DNA of 64,000 nucleotides from Gautieria morchelliformis (lineage: Eukaryota; Basidiomycota; Agaricomycetes; Gomphales; Gomphaceae), in NCBI GenBank assembly GCA_015179125.1, contig WHVA01000361.1, positions 1 through 64,000 on the forward strand, given 5' to 3'. The number at the start of each line of letters is the position of its first letter. The first letter of the stretch is position 1. The notes under the pieces were generated by a model. It had not been told where the DNA came from. It worked only from the letters and a program-made list of their open reading frames with translations, and did no database searches. This document shows positions 8,514-20,952 of the stretch, in pieces. A program made the translations under genes and the position numbers.

Positions 8514-9463
8514 TGTCATGACCTGTCTATTTCCCTTACCTCGCTGTCCCTATGTTCCCCCTCATCGCTCCTCCTGCATCTTCGCCTGAGTTCGCCCTAC
8601 CCTTTGACCACTCCACCTCTATGTTCGCTCCATTCACCCATTGCCCCATTCACCGAACGACCATTCGCTGCTGGCATCATTCGCTGGCAGGCACGCCATC
8701 AAACATGATCGACATCCTCTACCTGGCGCGATGGCTCATCACTGGCCCCATGATCTTCCCGACCCAACCCCTTTAGGGTTTTGTATGGCTGGAATGCATT
8801 CTTGGGACGTCCTACCTGTAGGTCGTGTGGGATCAACCCAGCAGACGAAGAGTCCGTGCAGGGTGGCGTATATGCAGGTCCCAAGGTGTGTTTTCGTACA
8901 TAAATACTTTCGTCCCCTTTCCCTCTTGTCGTTTCATGTTCGCACTCCTCTTCCACTCTATTGTATCTGTGTTTCATCTATTTGTATCATGACTGCGCAC
9001 CCCTATCCAACCCTGACTCCAGACGGCCTCTTTCCTATTCGCTGATATCATACAAGCATTCGATATAAGTAGTCTACATTCACATGTATATTCTCCAGTT
9101 CAATTATCATACGTCTATCTTGTGCAAAACTTGACCTCACTGTGACCATCGTCTTGAGCCCTCTCCTGTAGATTTCTATCTTTAACCAGAGGAAGACTCG
9201 AGCACCACTGGTGAGTTTTCGGAATTCACCTTCGTTACCTTAGCCTTCGAACTATTATCTATGGTGTTGGCGAAGGGCTCTGAAGGGGCGCCTCACCGGC
9301 GCAAGGATTGTTGCTACTTAAACAACATTTCCATGACACCTTTCTTATGAACATTTATTGGTTCACCTTATTCGCCGAACGGCACACTTATTCGCACAAG
9401 TTATTCAGGCATTCGCTGTGTTCACTAATACACAATATTAACACCTAAAAACCAGTCTTGACA
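8514..9463 (+). repeat. LTR-A, 3' LTR of a truncated element
   Basis: 950 bp, TGTCATGACC...TCTTGACA. It carries the conserved TATAAG then AGTTCAATTAT block (the latter near 9097). It is followed within a few bases by an opposite-strand LTR-A fragment. Confidence 0.9.
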
Positions 9464-9467
9464 GCAG

Positions 9468-9836
9468 TCAGGATACAAATAGATGAAACACATATACAAT
9501 AGAATGAAAGAGGAATGCGAACATGAAATGGCAGGGAGGAAAGAGGATAAAGGTACCTATGTAAGAAAACACGCCTTCAGACCTGCATACATGTTACCCT
9601 GCACGAACTCTTGGTCTGCTGGGTTGATCCCACATGATCTACGGGTAGGATGTCCCGTGAATGCATTCCAGTCATAGGGATACCCAAAGGGGGTCAGTCG
9701 GGAAGATGATGGGCCAGTGATGAACCATCACACTGGGTAAAGGATGTCGATCATGTCTGATGGCCTGCCTACTGGCGAATGATGCAAGTAGTGAATAACC
9801 GTTCAGCAAATTCGGCGAAGAGCGAATGGAGGGACT
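9468..9836 (-). repeat. LTR-A fragment in opposite orientation
   Basis: Matches the U3/R part of LTR-A read on the minus strand, starting at the TATTTGTATCCTGAC block and running toward the LTR start. Both ends are truncated. It stands tail-to-tail with 8514-9463. Confidence 0.85.
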
Positions 9837-10982
9837 ATCAATAACATGGATAAGTGAGTATAAGAGCGCTTTACCTCAGTCTCACAATACGTGTGATGGA
9901 ACTGAGGGAAAGGCTGGAACTCCAACTCGTGTCCCAAGTACCCCCAAACATGTGGGTACTTGTGTATGTGGCTCAGCCATGCTTATATCTCCAACAGGAT
10001 AGACTGTGTGATGTGATTTGATGCCTGCCGCTGTACCTCAGGCACTTGACTCATGAGTCATCCCGTGGTCCTGGTCCAACGCCAGCTGAGCAGGTGGGTC
10101 ACAAAGTGACCTATAGGCATCATTTTTCGCTCGCCCCACCATGTGGTGGGGTTGCACGTTGGGCAGGAGAAAGTGCGCGGTTTCATTTCTGAGGGGGAGG
10201 GTGGGGAGGAATGGTGGGGGTGGGTGGTGGCTTCATGAAGAGGCGTTGCATTTTCCCACATGGTGGCATGGGGAGTTAAGGGGGTGTGGGGTGCGGGATG
10301 GGCGATGTGGCGAGTGCGGGGGTAGTGAAGCTGGTTGGGTGCAGGCATGGTGGAGTGAGGCGAGGTGCGAGTGGCGTGTGAGGTGCTGTGGGCGCTGGAG
10401 CTGGTGTGGGTGCGGTTGTTGTTTTCGTCGGCAGCGGTGGCGCATGTGCAGGGTGGGTGGATGTGCCATGTGGCTGTTAAAAGGGTTCGGCGGCAGGAAT
10501 GTGTACGCAGCATAGGTTTGTGAAGTCGTAAAGGGAGATAGAGAGGATAGACGAGAAGGGACACAAATACGGCTGTGTATGCAAGCTCCACGCACAGTGA
10601 CAGCAACTCATAACACTGACTGATATAACACCATCCAGTCAAAGGAAACACTAGCCTCAGTGGGCTCAAACAATAGCGCAAAAGTGGAGTTTAACTGCCT
10701 AACGTTTGCTACATACATGACTAGCTATTTAATTGGTAGGATAGCGCTGTCATGGAATGTAGAAGGGTTGCAGGACAATCAAGTGCCACTGGGGCATTAT
10801 CATGCGCCGGTGCTCATACCTCGGTCAGGGGACCCGAAGTGCAGCTTCGGATCTTGGTCTAGACTCATCCCGGAACCTGGCTCAGGGTCAGAGGAGCCGG
10901 GTATATGTGCGCACACGCTGTACTTCACCATTAATAACAGTGGCATCATGCCACAGCCAGGTGGGGGTGGTGTGTTATTACC
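9837..10982. other. Unassigned region with a G-rich (G-quadruplex-like) tract
   Basis: No recognised gene or transposon. A 207-codon open frame on the minus strand (10681-10058) is low-complexity (H, T, P rich) and probably arises from base bias. At 10193-10230 the plus strand has at least four closely spaced G-runs (GGGGG, GGG, GGGG, GGGGG, GGG), a good G-quadruplex candidate. Confidence 0.4.
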
Positions 10983-11050
10983 TGTCATGACACATTTATT
11001 TCTTGTATCCAGTAACTCCATTTTCCCTTTTATCACTCCACCTCTATGTT
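10983..11050 (+). repeat. LTR-A 5'-terminal fragment
   Basis: TGTCATGACACATTTATTTC then CTTGTATCCAGTAACTCC matches the start of the 58121 and 36850 LTR-A copies for about 68 bp and then breaks off. Confidence 0.75.
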
Positions 11051-12236
11051 CGCTCCTACACTTAGTTGTATGTGCAGATATTTTGCTACTTCAAACTTTC
11101 ACTTGATTCATCTCATATTTAGAGATCGAATCATATCTCCTTCAATACTATTTTTGATACTAACAAGATCAGGTACAGTTCCTACATATCCATGTATACT
11201 TATGCGCATCAACACTGTACACTGCTCGTGCGGAGTTTAAATACATTTTTCTCATGCCATTGGAATATCAGCATCCATCATGTGGATCAGGTATGTTGTG
11301 GTTTCCCTCAGTTAAACCCGTTTTAATGTGATGCCAGACTCCACCCAGGCCCAATGCCGCTGATATTCTTGCACATTACAATACAGTCTTGGGTACTCGT
11401 ATCTGCCAGAGTGTTCAAGGCAGTCGTGGGCTTATGTCCTCCACACTATGGGGCCTACACATGGACTGAGTCAGCGCACAGCCCAGATCGGGAGAGCCTT
11501 CCTCATCATACTTGTCTTCACGCACTGTGACAGCACTCCATGGCAGGAACAAGTACATTTCTCAATTATGGTGTGGCATAGGCCAGACACTTTCATATCA
11601 GATCAGGGAACCGACATTGGGAGTATACCTCTGCCAAGCAGAATGGAAACTCAGCCACTGACCCTCGTAGCCTGGACCATAGGACAGGCTACTGCCTGCA
11701 AACGGTGACCATTATTATTGATGCTATATTTCCGAATATGCATGTTAGAGTATTACCTGGAACTGATGCATCCTGAGCCCTGATGTAAGATGGCCCCAGC
11801 ATGTAAGAATATGATGATGGTATGGTATGCCTCATAGTTTTTGCAACATAACTGAACATATCCTTCAGACCAGGTCAGGATCCCAGGCATGTGAATGTAT
11901 GCATACCCCACACAGTTCCTTTCCATGTTCTCAGCTGAGCCCATCCCTCCATATTCATCAAGATGCAATCCTCCAATAGGCAAACAGTGGACTGACTCCC
12001 AGCATTGATGGATGAGTGGTACTATGCCCGAGTAGGAAATGGATCGGTGCAGGATATGGATAAAGTGTCTTAAAATATATACCTCAACCATTTTAGGTCA
12101 GTTTTGTAGCTAGAGTTACAAGTTATACAGAGTAGTTTATCCAGGTAAATTAATGAGTAACAGGAACAAGAAGTCTAAGTTCTGGAAGCTGCCTAATGTG
12201 CTTCCAAGCATTGTTAACAACCATGAGCTCAAATGT
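11051..12236. other. Unassigned intergenic or decayed repeat sequence
   Basis: No domain could be recognised on either strand. Open frames at 11448-11708 (+) and 12091-11753 (-) have no family-like motifs. I see no tandem structure. Confidence 0.3.
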
Positions 12237-12241
12237 GTGGG

Positions 12242-12961
12242 TGTTACGTATCGAGATTTCCACTAAGTCGGAACTGGAAAGGACGGCGGCTTCAACTTAT
12301 AGGTTGCGCCCCCAATGAACTATCGTCCTAAGTATTTCGGAACTGAGTCGGAAGTCGGAAAGTACTGGACCAAAAGGTTTGGTCGGAACTTGAGTCGGAA
12401 CTGAGGCGGAAGGCGGAAGACGGAAGACTGAGAGAGACTGAGATCTTGCTAAACTCGCTGTGCTAAGAACAGGAGATGGAGCGAAGGAAATCAAGTATCG
12501 AAGGTGATTATCTCATTTCAGAATAACAGACATACATGAGGGGGTTTTATACAAAGCGCAGAGCAACAAGTAATGGTGTTGTACTAAACAAATTCCGGAG
12601 GAAGCGGAAGTCGAGTACAATGTGTGGGAACTAACTAATTGGGAACAATGGGACTACAAGGGGGGTTCAGGGTAAGGTAGAACAATGGCAAAGAACAAGG
12701 GGTCGGGAAAAGATATCTGACAACGAACTACAAGGGTGACCAGATATATGGTTTTGATGGATGGTGAGGTGGGTCCGGTGGGTCCGAGTAATAGAGTCGA
12801 AAGAACAAGGGAAATGTACAAGGGGTGGAATGTCGGAAATGTCGGAGGGGCGGAACGTGTGACGGAAGTATCGGAGGGGCGGAATGTATGGCGGGAGTAT
12901 CGGAGGGGCGGAATGTATGGCGGAACTGAGGGTCGGAAGTCGGAAATGAACGGTCGTAACA
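12242..12961 (+). repeat. Solo LTR-C with intact target-site duplication
   Basis: 720 bp, ends TGTTACG...CGTAACA (7-bp perfect inverted termini), flanked by GTGGG at 12237-12241 and again at 12962-12966. It contains TTTTATACAA near 12547 as a TATA candidate. It is rich in CGGAA/TTCCG motifs. The related copy at 59676-60375 is the 3' LTR of GypC. A 5-bp duplication with one LTR means LTR-LTR recombination removed the interior. Confidence 0.9.
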
Positions 12962-13145
12962 GTGGGTTTAATTGCAAATTTTCACTCAATTACACTATAC
13001 TCTTATAAGATGGATTTCCTCCCATGCCAGCAAAGCAAGGAGCTCTGGTTCTTGGTTTCTTCCGTCACGATCTGTTAGACAGCTTTGGCATGACAACACG
13101 CTTTTGATCTCCGATTGAATCCAAGCCTTTGACGTTTCGCTCCAC

Positions 13146-16100
13146 ATGTCACTCGCGGAATGCCCGAAGTCGCCTGTTAAACAGGTGATTTTGGAGAAGG
13201 AGGAGCGCATCCAAAAATCCCTGGGGATGGTGAGGTCAGGTATCCAGGTCTCTTTGCATGGCGCTGCTCAAAAATGCAACATTGTGTACTCGACCCTGCG
13301 AAATCGACTGCATGGATCGAAGCCTCACAAGCTGGCACACTCTGAACAGCAGCACCTCAGTCCAGAGCAACAAAACGTCCTGATGGCGTGGTGCAAGTAC
13401 CAAGCTAATATGGCGATGCCACTCTCTCGTGCAGGGCTCCAGGAGAAGGTAAATGATATGGTAGGCCGAATCCCCAGTGACAGTTGGATACAGCGGTTCC
13501 TCAAAGCCCACGCGAAGGATATCGAAGTGGCCAGGTCCCATGGTCTGGATCCAAAGCGTGCCCAGGCTTTCAACCCGTCGACCGTAGCTGCACACTTCGC
13601 ACTCCTCGGAAAGTCCTTGATGCATACAAGATCCCTGTGGGGAACATCTACAATTTCGACGAAAAGGGAATCCAGCTAGGTGGAGGTCGGAAAGGGCTCC
13701 AGCAACAATTTATATTTTCGAAAGGTGATCGGGATCGCTATGCACAAAGATCCGACTTGCTTGTTCTGGTCACCATAATGGAGGCCGTTATTGCCGATGG
13801 TAATGCAGTTCCACCTGGGTTTGTCTTGCCAAAAGGTGAGACTGGTGAATGGTGGAGCGTTCCTGGCGTTGGATGGTAAGTTCGCCTGTCCTCTATCTAT
13901 AAACTATTAATTTTTTTGTATCCAATGTCGCAACATCAGATGCAGGCTGGACAGATGATGTCCTGAGTCTTATGTGGTTTGAAAAGGTCTTTATTCCTCA
14001 TGCTGTCAAGCACAACCCAAGCGGCTCCCCAATCCTTCTCATATCCGATGGCCATTCCTCTCACGAGACGCCAGCACTGAAATCACTCGCATACGACCAT
14101 AATGTCCTTCTCTATTCATTACCTCCACACACCACTCATAAACTGCAGCCCCTTGACATCGGTGTGTTTGGACCACTGCAAACCAGATGGGCCAAACACT
14201 GCCAACAACGTGGCGCCACGCGCAATACTGTCACACGTGCTAACGTTGTGTTGGAGTATATGCTTGTGCGTGAGAAGTATCTTACACCACGCCCTATCGA
14301 GTCAGCTTTCCGTCGTTGTGGGATCTGGCCGTTCAACCCAAATATATTTACCGACGCTGACTTCGGACCAAGTCAGGCGTCCTCAATTCAAATTGGTGCA
14401 CCTATGGGCCACCCTGAAGCTATGCCATCGTCACCATTCAGTGCAGCCCTGACTGATCCCGATGACATGGACTGGGAGTCATCATCAGTACTGGAGTTCA
14501 TAGATATCGAAGGAACGGCTGGGCTTAGCGATCTTGCAGAACCATCAGGTCACTCCCCAGTCTGCCAACCACCGATTGACTTATCGGATGGCTCCCTGGC
14601 TCCTGAATTCCCTCTTCCTATATGTTGCACACATATGTCACGGCCCCTTCATGAACCCTTGATTGCTGTCACACCACCAACGATTAGGGGTATGGACAGC
14701 CATGAAACCTCGGTCAGTCAGGCTCCTACGCATAGATACAGCACTCGGAGCTGTGTCGGCTGGCTCATCCACAGCCCATTCCTGACTATATCTCGCTCTG
14801 GATCCAATTCCTCACTCACCTCCTCTTCGAATGACAGCCTCTCTTCACGTGCTCTCCAGAATGAGAATGAGACTCTTCGACGCAAGGTCAACGACCTTAC
14901 AACAATGTATCAGAACGTGTGCAAAGCCCTCGACACCGAGCGAGTGCATCGTGAAATGGTTCAAGCCCAGCATCATGTGGTTGAAGCACACTGTACATTG
15001 TGTGCTATGGAAGCACGGTACTTGCGTCAGCAGCTCCATGACAAGTCTAAAAGTGGCAAGCGGTGCACATTGAATACGCAGGCACGGCTGTGTCAAGATT
15101 GGTTTTTAGGCGTTAATATCGTGTATTAGTGAACACAGGGAATGCCCAAATACCTTGTGCGAATAAGTATGCCGTTCGGCGAATAGGTGAACCACTAAAT
15201 GTTCACAAGATAAGAGGGCTGCCCGAGCAGAGCTCGCCCTATCTACAGTTGTAGCAAAATAGTCCGTGGCACTTGACGATGTAACGTACAAGGTGTCACG
15301 GAAGGGTTGTCTAAGTAGCGACAATCCCTTCGCCATCAGCACAGAAAATAGTTCGAAGGCTAAGGTAACGAAGATGAAGTATGAGAACTCACCAGTGATG
15401 CCTAAGTCCTCTTCTGGTTGAAGATAGAAATCTCCAGGAGAAGGCTCGAGACGATGATCACAGCGAGGTCAAGTTTGCACAAGATGGACGACATATGATA
15501 ATTGAACTGTAGAATATACATGCGAATGTAAACTACTTATATCGAATGCTCGTAAGGTATCAGCGAATAGGAAAGAGGCCGTCGTGAGTCAGGGTTAGAT
15601 AGGGGTGCACAGTCATGATACTAAGTAGATGGAATGAACATACAATAGAGTGAGGGAAGAGTGCGAACATGAAACGATGGAGAGTAAAGGTGGCGAAGGC
15701 ACTTATGTACAAAACCATGTCTTGGGACCCGCATACATGCTACCCTGCACGGACTCTTCGTCTACTGGGTTGATCCCGCACGACCTACGGAAGGGATGTC
15801 CCGTGAACACACTTTGGCCATACGAACACCCAAAGGGGTTGGATTAAGAAGATGATGGGGTTTAGTGATGAACCATCACGCTGGGTAAATGGTATCGATC
15901 GTATTTGATGGCGTGCCTGCTGGCGAAATGTGCGAGCAGCAAATAGCGGCTCGGAGAATGGGGCGAACAGCGAATAGAGTGGACGTAGAGGAGGAATGGT
16001 CGGAGGGTGAGGCGAACTCTGGCGAAGATGCTAGGGAGTGACGAGGGGGAACATAGAGGCAGTGGGGTAAGAGAAATAGACAGGTCATGACAGGCTGCTT

Positions 16101-16619
16101 ACTGCACCTGAGGCTAAAGCACAATTTGAGGACCAGGAACATACTCGGCTTGGGAAGCTTGCCACCAATACCAGTAAACGCGAACAAAAGGAACTTCAGG
16201 ATCGGACTCGTGACCTCCAGCGGGCACATAACGCCATCCTCAAAGTCTTCGACACTTTGGGGTCATATAAACGCAAAGATGAGTTACTCGATATTGCTGC
16301 CGCCCTTGCCCTTGATCAAAAGGGTACCATCGCCGAACTCACTGCTCGCATCAAAGCCCACCTTCAGGGCCACCCTCATTTAGCGGAGAACCCCAGGTTT
16401 GCTGGTCTTTACCAGACGACTCGTTGGGGGCGCAAGCGGACCATTCAAGACATGAATACGGAGGCAACACCAGTTGCTGGTCCTTCAAATGATTCACAGC
16501 TGATGCAGCCTCTATTGCTACCTCAAGCCGCCACTCCTTCATATCTGCCCATTCCTTCTAATTCTGATACATCAGTACACATCGATGCTTTAATTGAGCA
16601 TCATTACTTTAGCATCTAG
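13146..16619 (+). pseudogene. Pogo-type (Tc1/mariner) DDE transposase, split by an LTR and frameshifted
   Basis: Codes for a CENP-B-like transposase. The N-terminal helix-turn-helix region (about 13200-13330) is followed by an HTH_CENPB domain (LSPEQQNVLMAWCKYQA, DSWIQRFLKAH, 13350-13560) and a DDE_1 domain. The catalytic aspartates fit NFDEKG (near 13655), LLISDGHSSH (near 14045) and LQPLDIGVFGPL (near 14150), all retained. One base is missing near 13612 (frame 1 to 2). A GT-AG intron fits about 13876-13938. The reading frame is interrupted at 15090 by solo LTR-A and resumes at 16093 (QARL then LTAPEAKAQFEDQ when one GGCTG copy is kept). The C-terminal part includes a SAP-like helix pair (KRKDELLDIAAALALDQKG, near 16265-16360). 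The stop is at 16617-16619. Terminal inverted repeats were not found. Confidence 0.8.
15091..16092 (-). repeat. Solo LTR-A inside the pogo transposase
   Basis: 1002 bp on the minus strand (plus strand TGTCAAGATTGG...GTCATGACA), flanked by GGCTG at 15086-15090 and 16093-16097. The conserved GTTCAATTAT block (inverted) is at about 15497. It inserted after the transposase was in place. Confidence 0.95.
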
Positions 16620-17282
16620 TTAATTGATCAATGGAGCAACTTGTGTCTCTTGGGGAAAAAAAAAAAAACAGGCCCCCACCGCCTTGGCAGACCTCTTGAA
16701 TATTATGGTTTAGTGTGACAATTTACAAACAATTGTGACAATTCTCGGCTGGCATGCTGGTTCAAAGCCTCACTCGCAGCTTCTATCCTGCTGGCTCAAT
16801 CACTTCGCTCAAATTATTTCTGAAAACTATACAGCTGTATTGACTACTAACTTCTCTTTGATAACCCTTCTGCCGGATTCACAGAAGTGGCAGCAAAGAC
16901 CAGTATCAAGGTTTTATTGACTTTGGTCCATATCTCGCTGGGGCATAGTACATTCATGAAGCAAAGCAATAACAAATTATGGACAAGGCAAATTTGAAGT
17001 GTCACAGAATATATATATATGTGTGTATTTATCTAATTTTTGACAGTATAGGTTGGCCAGAGTGAGCAGATAGCCACAACTTCTATGGTGATGTATTGGA
17101 AAGTGCTGCCACAGATTGGAAAAGTGTGAATTGGATGGTCAGTGAAAATTGCTGCATCTTGATTGCTGCGAGGTTTGCATTGGAATTAGACTATGGTGCA
17201 TTAGCTTGGATGCTATCCTTAAGCCTCTGCCATTCTTCCAGTTCCTACTGAGCTATTAATCAGTGCCTGATGGAGACCCAAA
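16620..17282. other. Gene-free stretch
   Basis: AT-rich sequence after the transposase stop with a 13-A run near 16656. No coding or repeat signal was recognised. It probably contains the 3' end of the pogo element and the downstream region of the DUF6533 gene. Confidence 0.3.
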
Positions 17283-19025
17283 TCACTCACAGGACACAAC
17301 AGGCCTCACCATTTCTACATCTCCAGAATATCCAGTTGCCCCAGGGAACTCCTCTAACTCTATCCCAGCTGACCTAGCCTCTTCCAACTCCTGGCTTTCC
17401 TGATCAGCCACATTATTTTGCAATGTCTGGGCACTAAAAGCCTGTGGGTTCCCAAATTCAGCCACTACGGCATTGTGAATATCTGCTTGGAAGCTGGAGA
17501 ATGAAAGAGTGGGTAATGAGGGGCTGATAAGTTGAGTGTGTCTCTCTTTGAGAGCTAGGTGAAAGCGGCAGATGATAATAGCTGACAAGCTGAATGTGCA
17601 CTGTTAGTAAAATCACAGGAGTTTCTCACAGAAAATATACCTGTTCTGAAGAGGGGTTAAGATGCCAAGAAGGCTTAGCTTTATACAACAACGGAGGTGA
17701 AATTAGCCATTTTTATTATCAAGTTCAATGTCTTACATACCCTCAATACCTGAAAAGTAAAAGAAGACAGAGTAAGCTCTCAAAGCTTAACAGGTTTATA
17801 AGTAACAAGACCTTAGATGTGATAGCACCAGCTATAGTAATGGTAAGCACGAATCTGAATATGAATCAGACATATGAAATATCATAGGAATAATATTCCA
17901 TACCCATATCTGACAAAGCCTTACCTGAGATTAGTGATTTGTCCATATATATATGCAATATGTTGTACGCTCACCTTGGTAAATCATTTGACTAACGAGA
18001 GATTTCTTATCCCAAATGTCACCTTTCTGCCAAAGCCTCAGGGTTTGAATTGAGCTCAGAATGGTTACTATCACGACTCCAGTGTCAAAAAGGATTACAG
18101 TAACATCACTGATGGTGGCCGCTGTCAAAGGCATTGAGAGACAAATCAGGCAAATACAGACCCCTAGATCTTACTTACCCCTGGAGAATTTGTTAGTGTA
18201 AATATAAGCAGAAAGTCCTAGCCAGTACTGACAATGTCACTCTATTAACTTGTGAACTAGTCAGATTGCAGTTGTTCCAAACAAATTGATACTATATCCA
18301 GTGAAATTAATTTATGCTATTTATATGAAGTCTACACAGGGACATACCACTTGAGTGATAATAGCACCAAGGATAAGCAGCCCAAGAACACCCAAAATTC
18401 TGTGATTCTGAAGGGAAATAGCATAGGTGCGAGCTAGCAGTAGGCCTAGACAAGTAAATTGTGGGATCTTTCTACTTGAGAAATATATGGGTGTAATCCC
18501 TCACCCTGTACTCCAATCAGAGACATAATGGTGAAAGTACCACTGAGGTGAACGATAGCATTACATTTCCTCCAAATATATGAGTCTCTAGGTTGCTTTT
18601 GCGAGGAATGAAAGTCATACTAGATGCCATTCAAGTCAGTAGGGGTGTTATACATGAGATCCATAGACGTAATGCACCTCAGCAGAAATGTTAGAGAAGT
18701 CAATATATATCTGAGCAAGAAACAAAACCAAGACCATGTAACGAGCAAGTAAATAGAGAACGGTGCCGAGCCTGACGGTCTTGCACCAAATGTGGCTGAT
18801 CTCAGATGGCAGTGTGAGAAGCGTGTCGAAGAAGAGTAGTGCTGTGTAACAAGGCATGGAGCTCGTGGAATTAGATAGGACATGTACACATACCAAGCCC
18901 TGCGAAGGCGGCAGAGTTGGTCGCAAAGCTAGTGCAGGTAAGTTGTTTTGCATCGCACCTAATGTATCAAGTACGGACTTATCTGATAGTGCCTGGATAA
19001 CAGCCGAGGCGTCGGCCTGAGACAT
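17283..19025 (-). CDS. DUF6533-domain multi-pass membrane protein (multi-exon, complete)
   Basis: A complete-looking DUF6533 gene on the minus strand. The first exon starts at ATG 19025 (MSQADASAVIQALSDKS). After a short intron (about 18889-18842) comes the diagnostic N-terminal DUF6533 block LLFFDTLLTLPSEISHIWCK-VRLGTVLYLLARY (18835-18740). Middle exons lie between 18600 and 17900, with hydrophobic helices including ISDVTVILFDTGVVIVTILS and LRLWQKG-IWDKKSLVSQMI (18110-17960). The last exon (about 17588-17283) has CRFHLALKERH and LPTLSFSSFQADIHNAVVAEFG, then an acidic tail and stop. Exact middle splice sites are uncertain. Predicted location is a membrane; no function is known for the family. 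A LINE inserted about 100 bp upstream of the ATG may affect its promoter. Confidence 0.75.
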
Positions 19026-19107
19026 GATATAAGAAAGAAAAGCTGGGATGCAGACAAGGGACTAAGTTTTGCGTAGCGATGGGGGGATAGAGTAGCAGAT
19101 CGCGAAG

Positions 19108-19120
19108 GTCCATATATAAG
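19108..19120 (-). promoter_or_regulatory. TATA-like box upstream of DUF6533 gene
   Basis: On the minus strand CTTATATATGG lies about 90 bp before the ATG at 19025. The LINE insertion point (duplication starting at 19118) overlaps its outer edge. Confidence 0.4.
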
Positions 19121-19269
19121 ATTCCGGCCGAAAGCTTTCCCACGCTTACCACCACCACCTAAAAACCAAAATTCCTATAACTACGCATCCACACATCCTG
19201 ATCGCAAAAAGTATAGCTCAGAGCAGTACTTAAAGACGACAAAACGCTTCCAAGCAAAGAAGCGCAAAA

Positions 19270-20853
19270 ATGGCCACGCCGACGAGCGCGGAGGGCCAAC
19301 CGCCAGGGACGGCGAACCTGGCGAGGACGAGAGCGGGGACAGCGCAGCAGGGGGAGCAAGCCAGGATGAGAGGTGAGTTGCTAGACAGTGTGAACTCATC
19401 GGTTCGGAACAGGGAACAAGCACGAAATTTCCTGGACAAGAACCAGTACGTGGCGAAAGAGGATCCGATATCCCAGGAAAATCTGAGCTACGCGCTGCTA
19501 AGTATGGCCCAGAGCACCACACACAGAGCGCTGAAGGAAGGAGTGAGGGCCGTGGCGATCCTAATGATGGATGCCTCGGCAAAGAGCCTAGGAGAGCAAG
19601 TAATGAAGTATGTGGAAAAGAAATTAGAGCCAGTAATGCGGAAAGCGGAGGAGGCAACGGACACCCTCAGAGAGGCCACCTACGACACGGTAAGGGCGAC
19701 CGAGATAGCAGCGGAAACGATCGAGAACAGCACACGTGGGAGGGGGGTAATGGAGTCAATGCCCGAGTTGACGTACGCCACAGCACTGAAGGGAACGGTT
19801 CCGATCACGCACCCCATCACCCTAGCCAGGGCAAAGGCAAGAAGCAGACAAGTCCTGATAGACAAAGAGCCGGCAGCAGAGACCAATCCCTTTGCCGAGT
19901 TAACCGAGCAGGAGCTGGTCGCCAAGGCGAACGAAGCGGTGGAGCAGATGAATGAGACAGGGAGGGGATGGAGCTGAGGTTCGTGGGGGTCAAGAAACTG
20001 GCCAACGGGGGTATCGCCTTCGATCTGAACACGCAAGAGGCTGCAAGCGTCATTCAGACCCAAAGGGAGGAATTCCTGCGCAAGTTCAGCGCGTCAGCAG
20101 TGGTCAAGGAGCGGGCAGTTTCAGTGATAGTGGAATATGTGCCGGATACCGGAGGGCGCACTGGTGACGACGAGGTGGATAAAGCCAGTGCAAAGACGCA
20201 GCCCCGGGCAACGCACGGCGCATCTGATTGCGAGATTTAGCACCACAGCCGCTGCGAACGTAGCGATCAGGGACGGATTGGTCATCGCAGGAAAGCGAAC
20301 GTGGGCGAGGAGGATGAGGAAGGAGCCGCGGAGATGCCTAAGGTGCCAAAGATACGCCGGACACATGGCAGCCGCATGCGAGGGGCAAGAGGCGTGCGGC
20401 ACATGCGCGAAGCAGCACAGAACAGCAGCATGTGAGGAGACAGACCCGGCCAAATACCGATGCGTTAATTGCGATGCAACGGGACACGCTTCATGGGACA
20501 GAATGTGCCCGAAGTTCGTAGGGGCCAGCGAGAGAATCGAAAAGGGAGACCCGGAGAGCACGTACAGGTTCTTCCCCGACGAGAACCCCTGGACCTGGGA
20601 ACAACAAGGCGCGCAAAGCGAAGCGGCCACGGAATGGCCCCAGGCAACGGCGGCAGGGAGCGGAGAAGGACGCAGCGGACAAGCAGAGACAGCAGAGGAT
20701 GGCCCAGCAAGAAGGGACGGAGGGGCAACGACAGCAAACGGGGGCAGGAGCACAAGTGCAGCAGAGGCGAGCTACGGCGAACCCGCAGATTGGCCACAAG
20801 GACGACGGATGGCAACAGCCACAGACAAGAGGCAGGTCAAGACCAGCCACTAG
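19270..20853 (+). pseudogene. LINE ORF1 (Gag-like, three zinc knuckles), two frame changes
   Basis: The RNA-binding protein of the LINE. Frame 1 runs 19270-19977 with a helical, charged N-terminus. Reading continues in frame 3 from about 19968 (MELRFVGVKKLANGGIAFDL, an RRM-like segment) and returns to frame 1 at about 20140-20165 (TTRWIKP, then QRTAHLIARFSTTAAANVAIRDGL). Three CCHC knuckles follow: CLRCQRYAGHMAAAC, CGTCAKQHRTAAC and CVNCDATGHASWDRMC (about 20335-20510). The tail is rich in G, Q and S and stops at 20851-20853. The two shifts compensate, so they look like single-base indels in a once continuous ORF, or sequencing errors. This would prevent normal ORF1 protein. Confidence 0.8.
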
Positions 20854-20952
20854 GCCGGGCTCAAGGCAAACCACCATCAGTGAGCACTTTTGGAGTAACA
20901 CGAACGGGGACAGGGCAGAATCGCGAGTGGACCAAAACAGGGCGGCGGCGGA

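Noticed and set aside
9483..9677. Repeated short ORFs starting MKHIYNRMKEECEHE / MREECEHETTE (also near 15650, 43760, 51196, 53409)
   Set aside because: They recur only because they lie in LTR-A copies; frames are not conserved and no gene is implied.
10058..10681. 207-codon open frame on the minus strand as a gene
   Set aside because: Composition is dominated by H, T, P and S from a G-rich plus strand, no domain is visible, and part overlaps the G-run tract.
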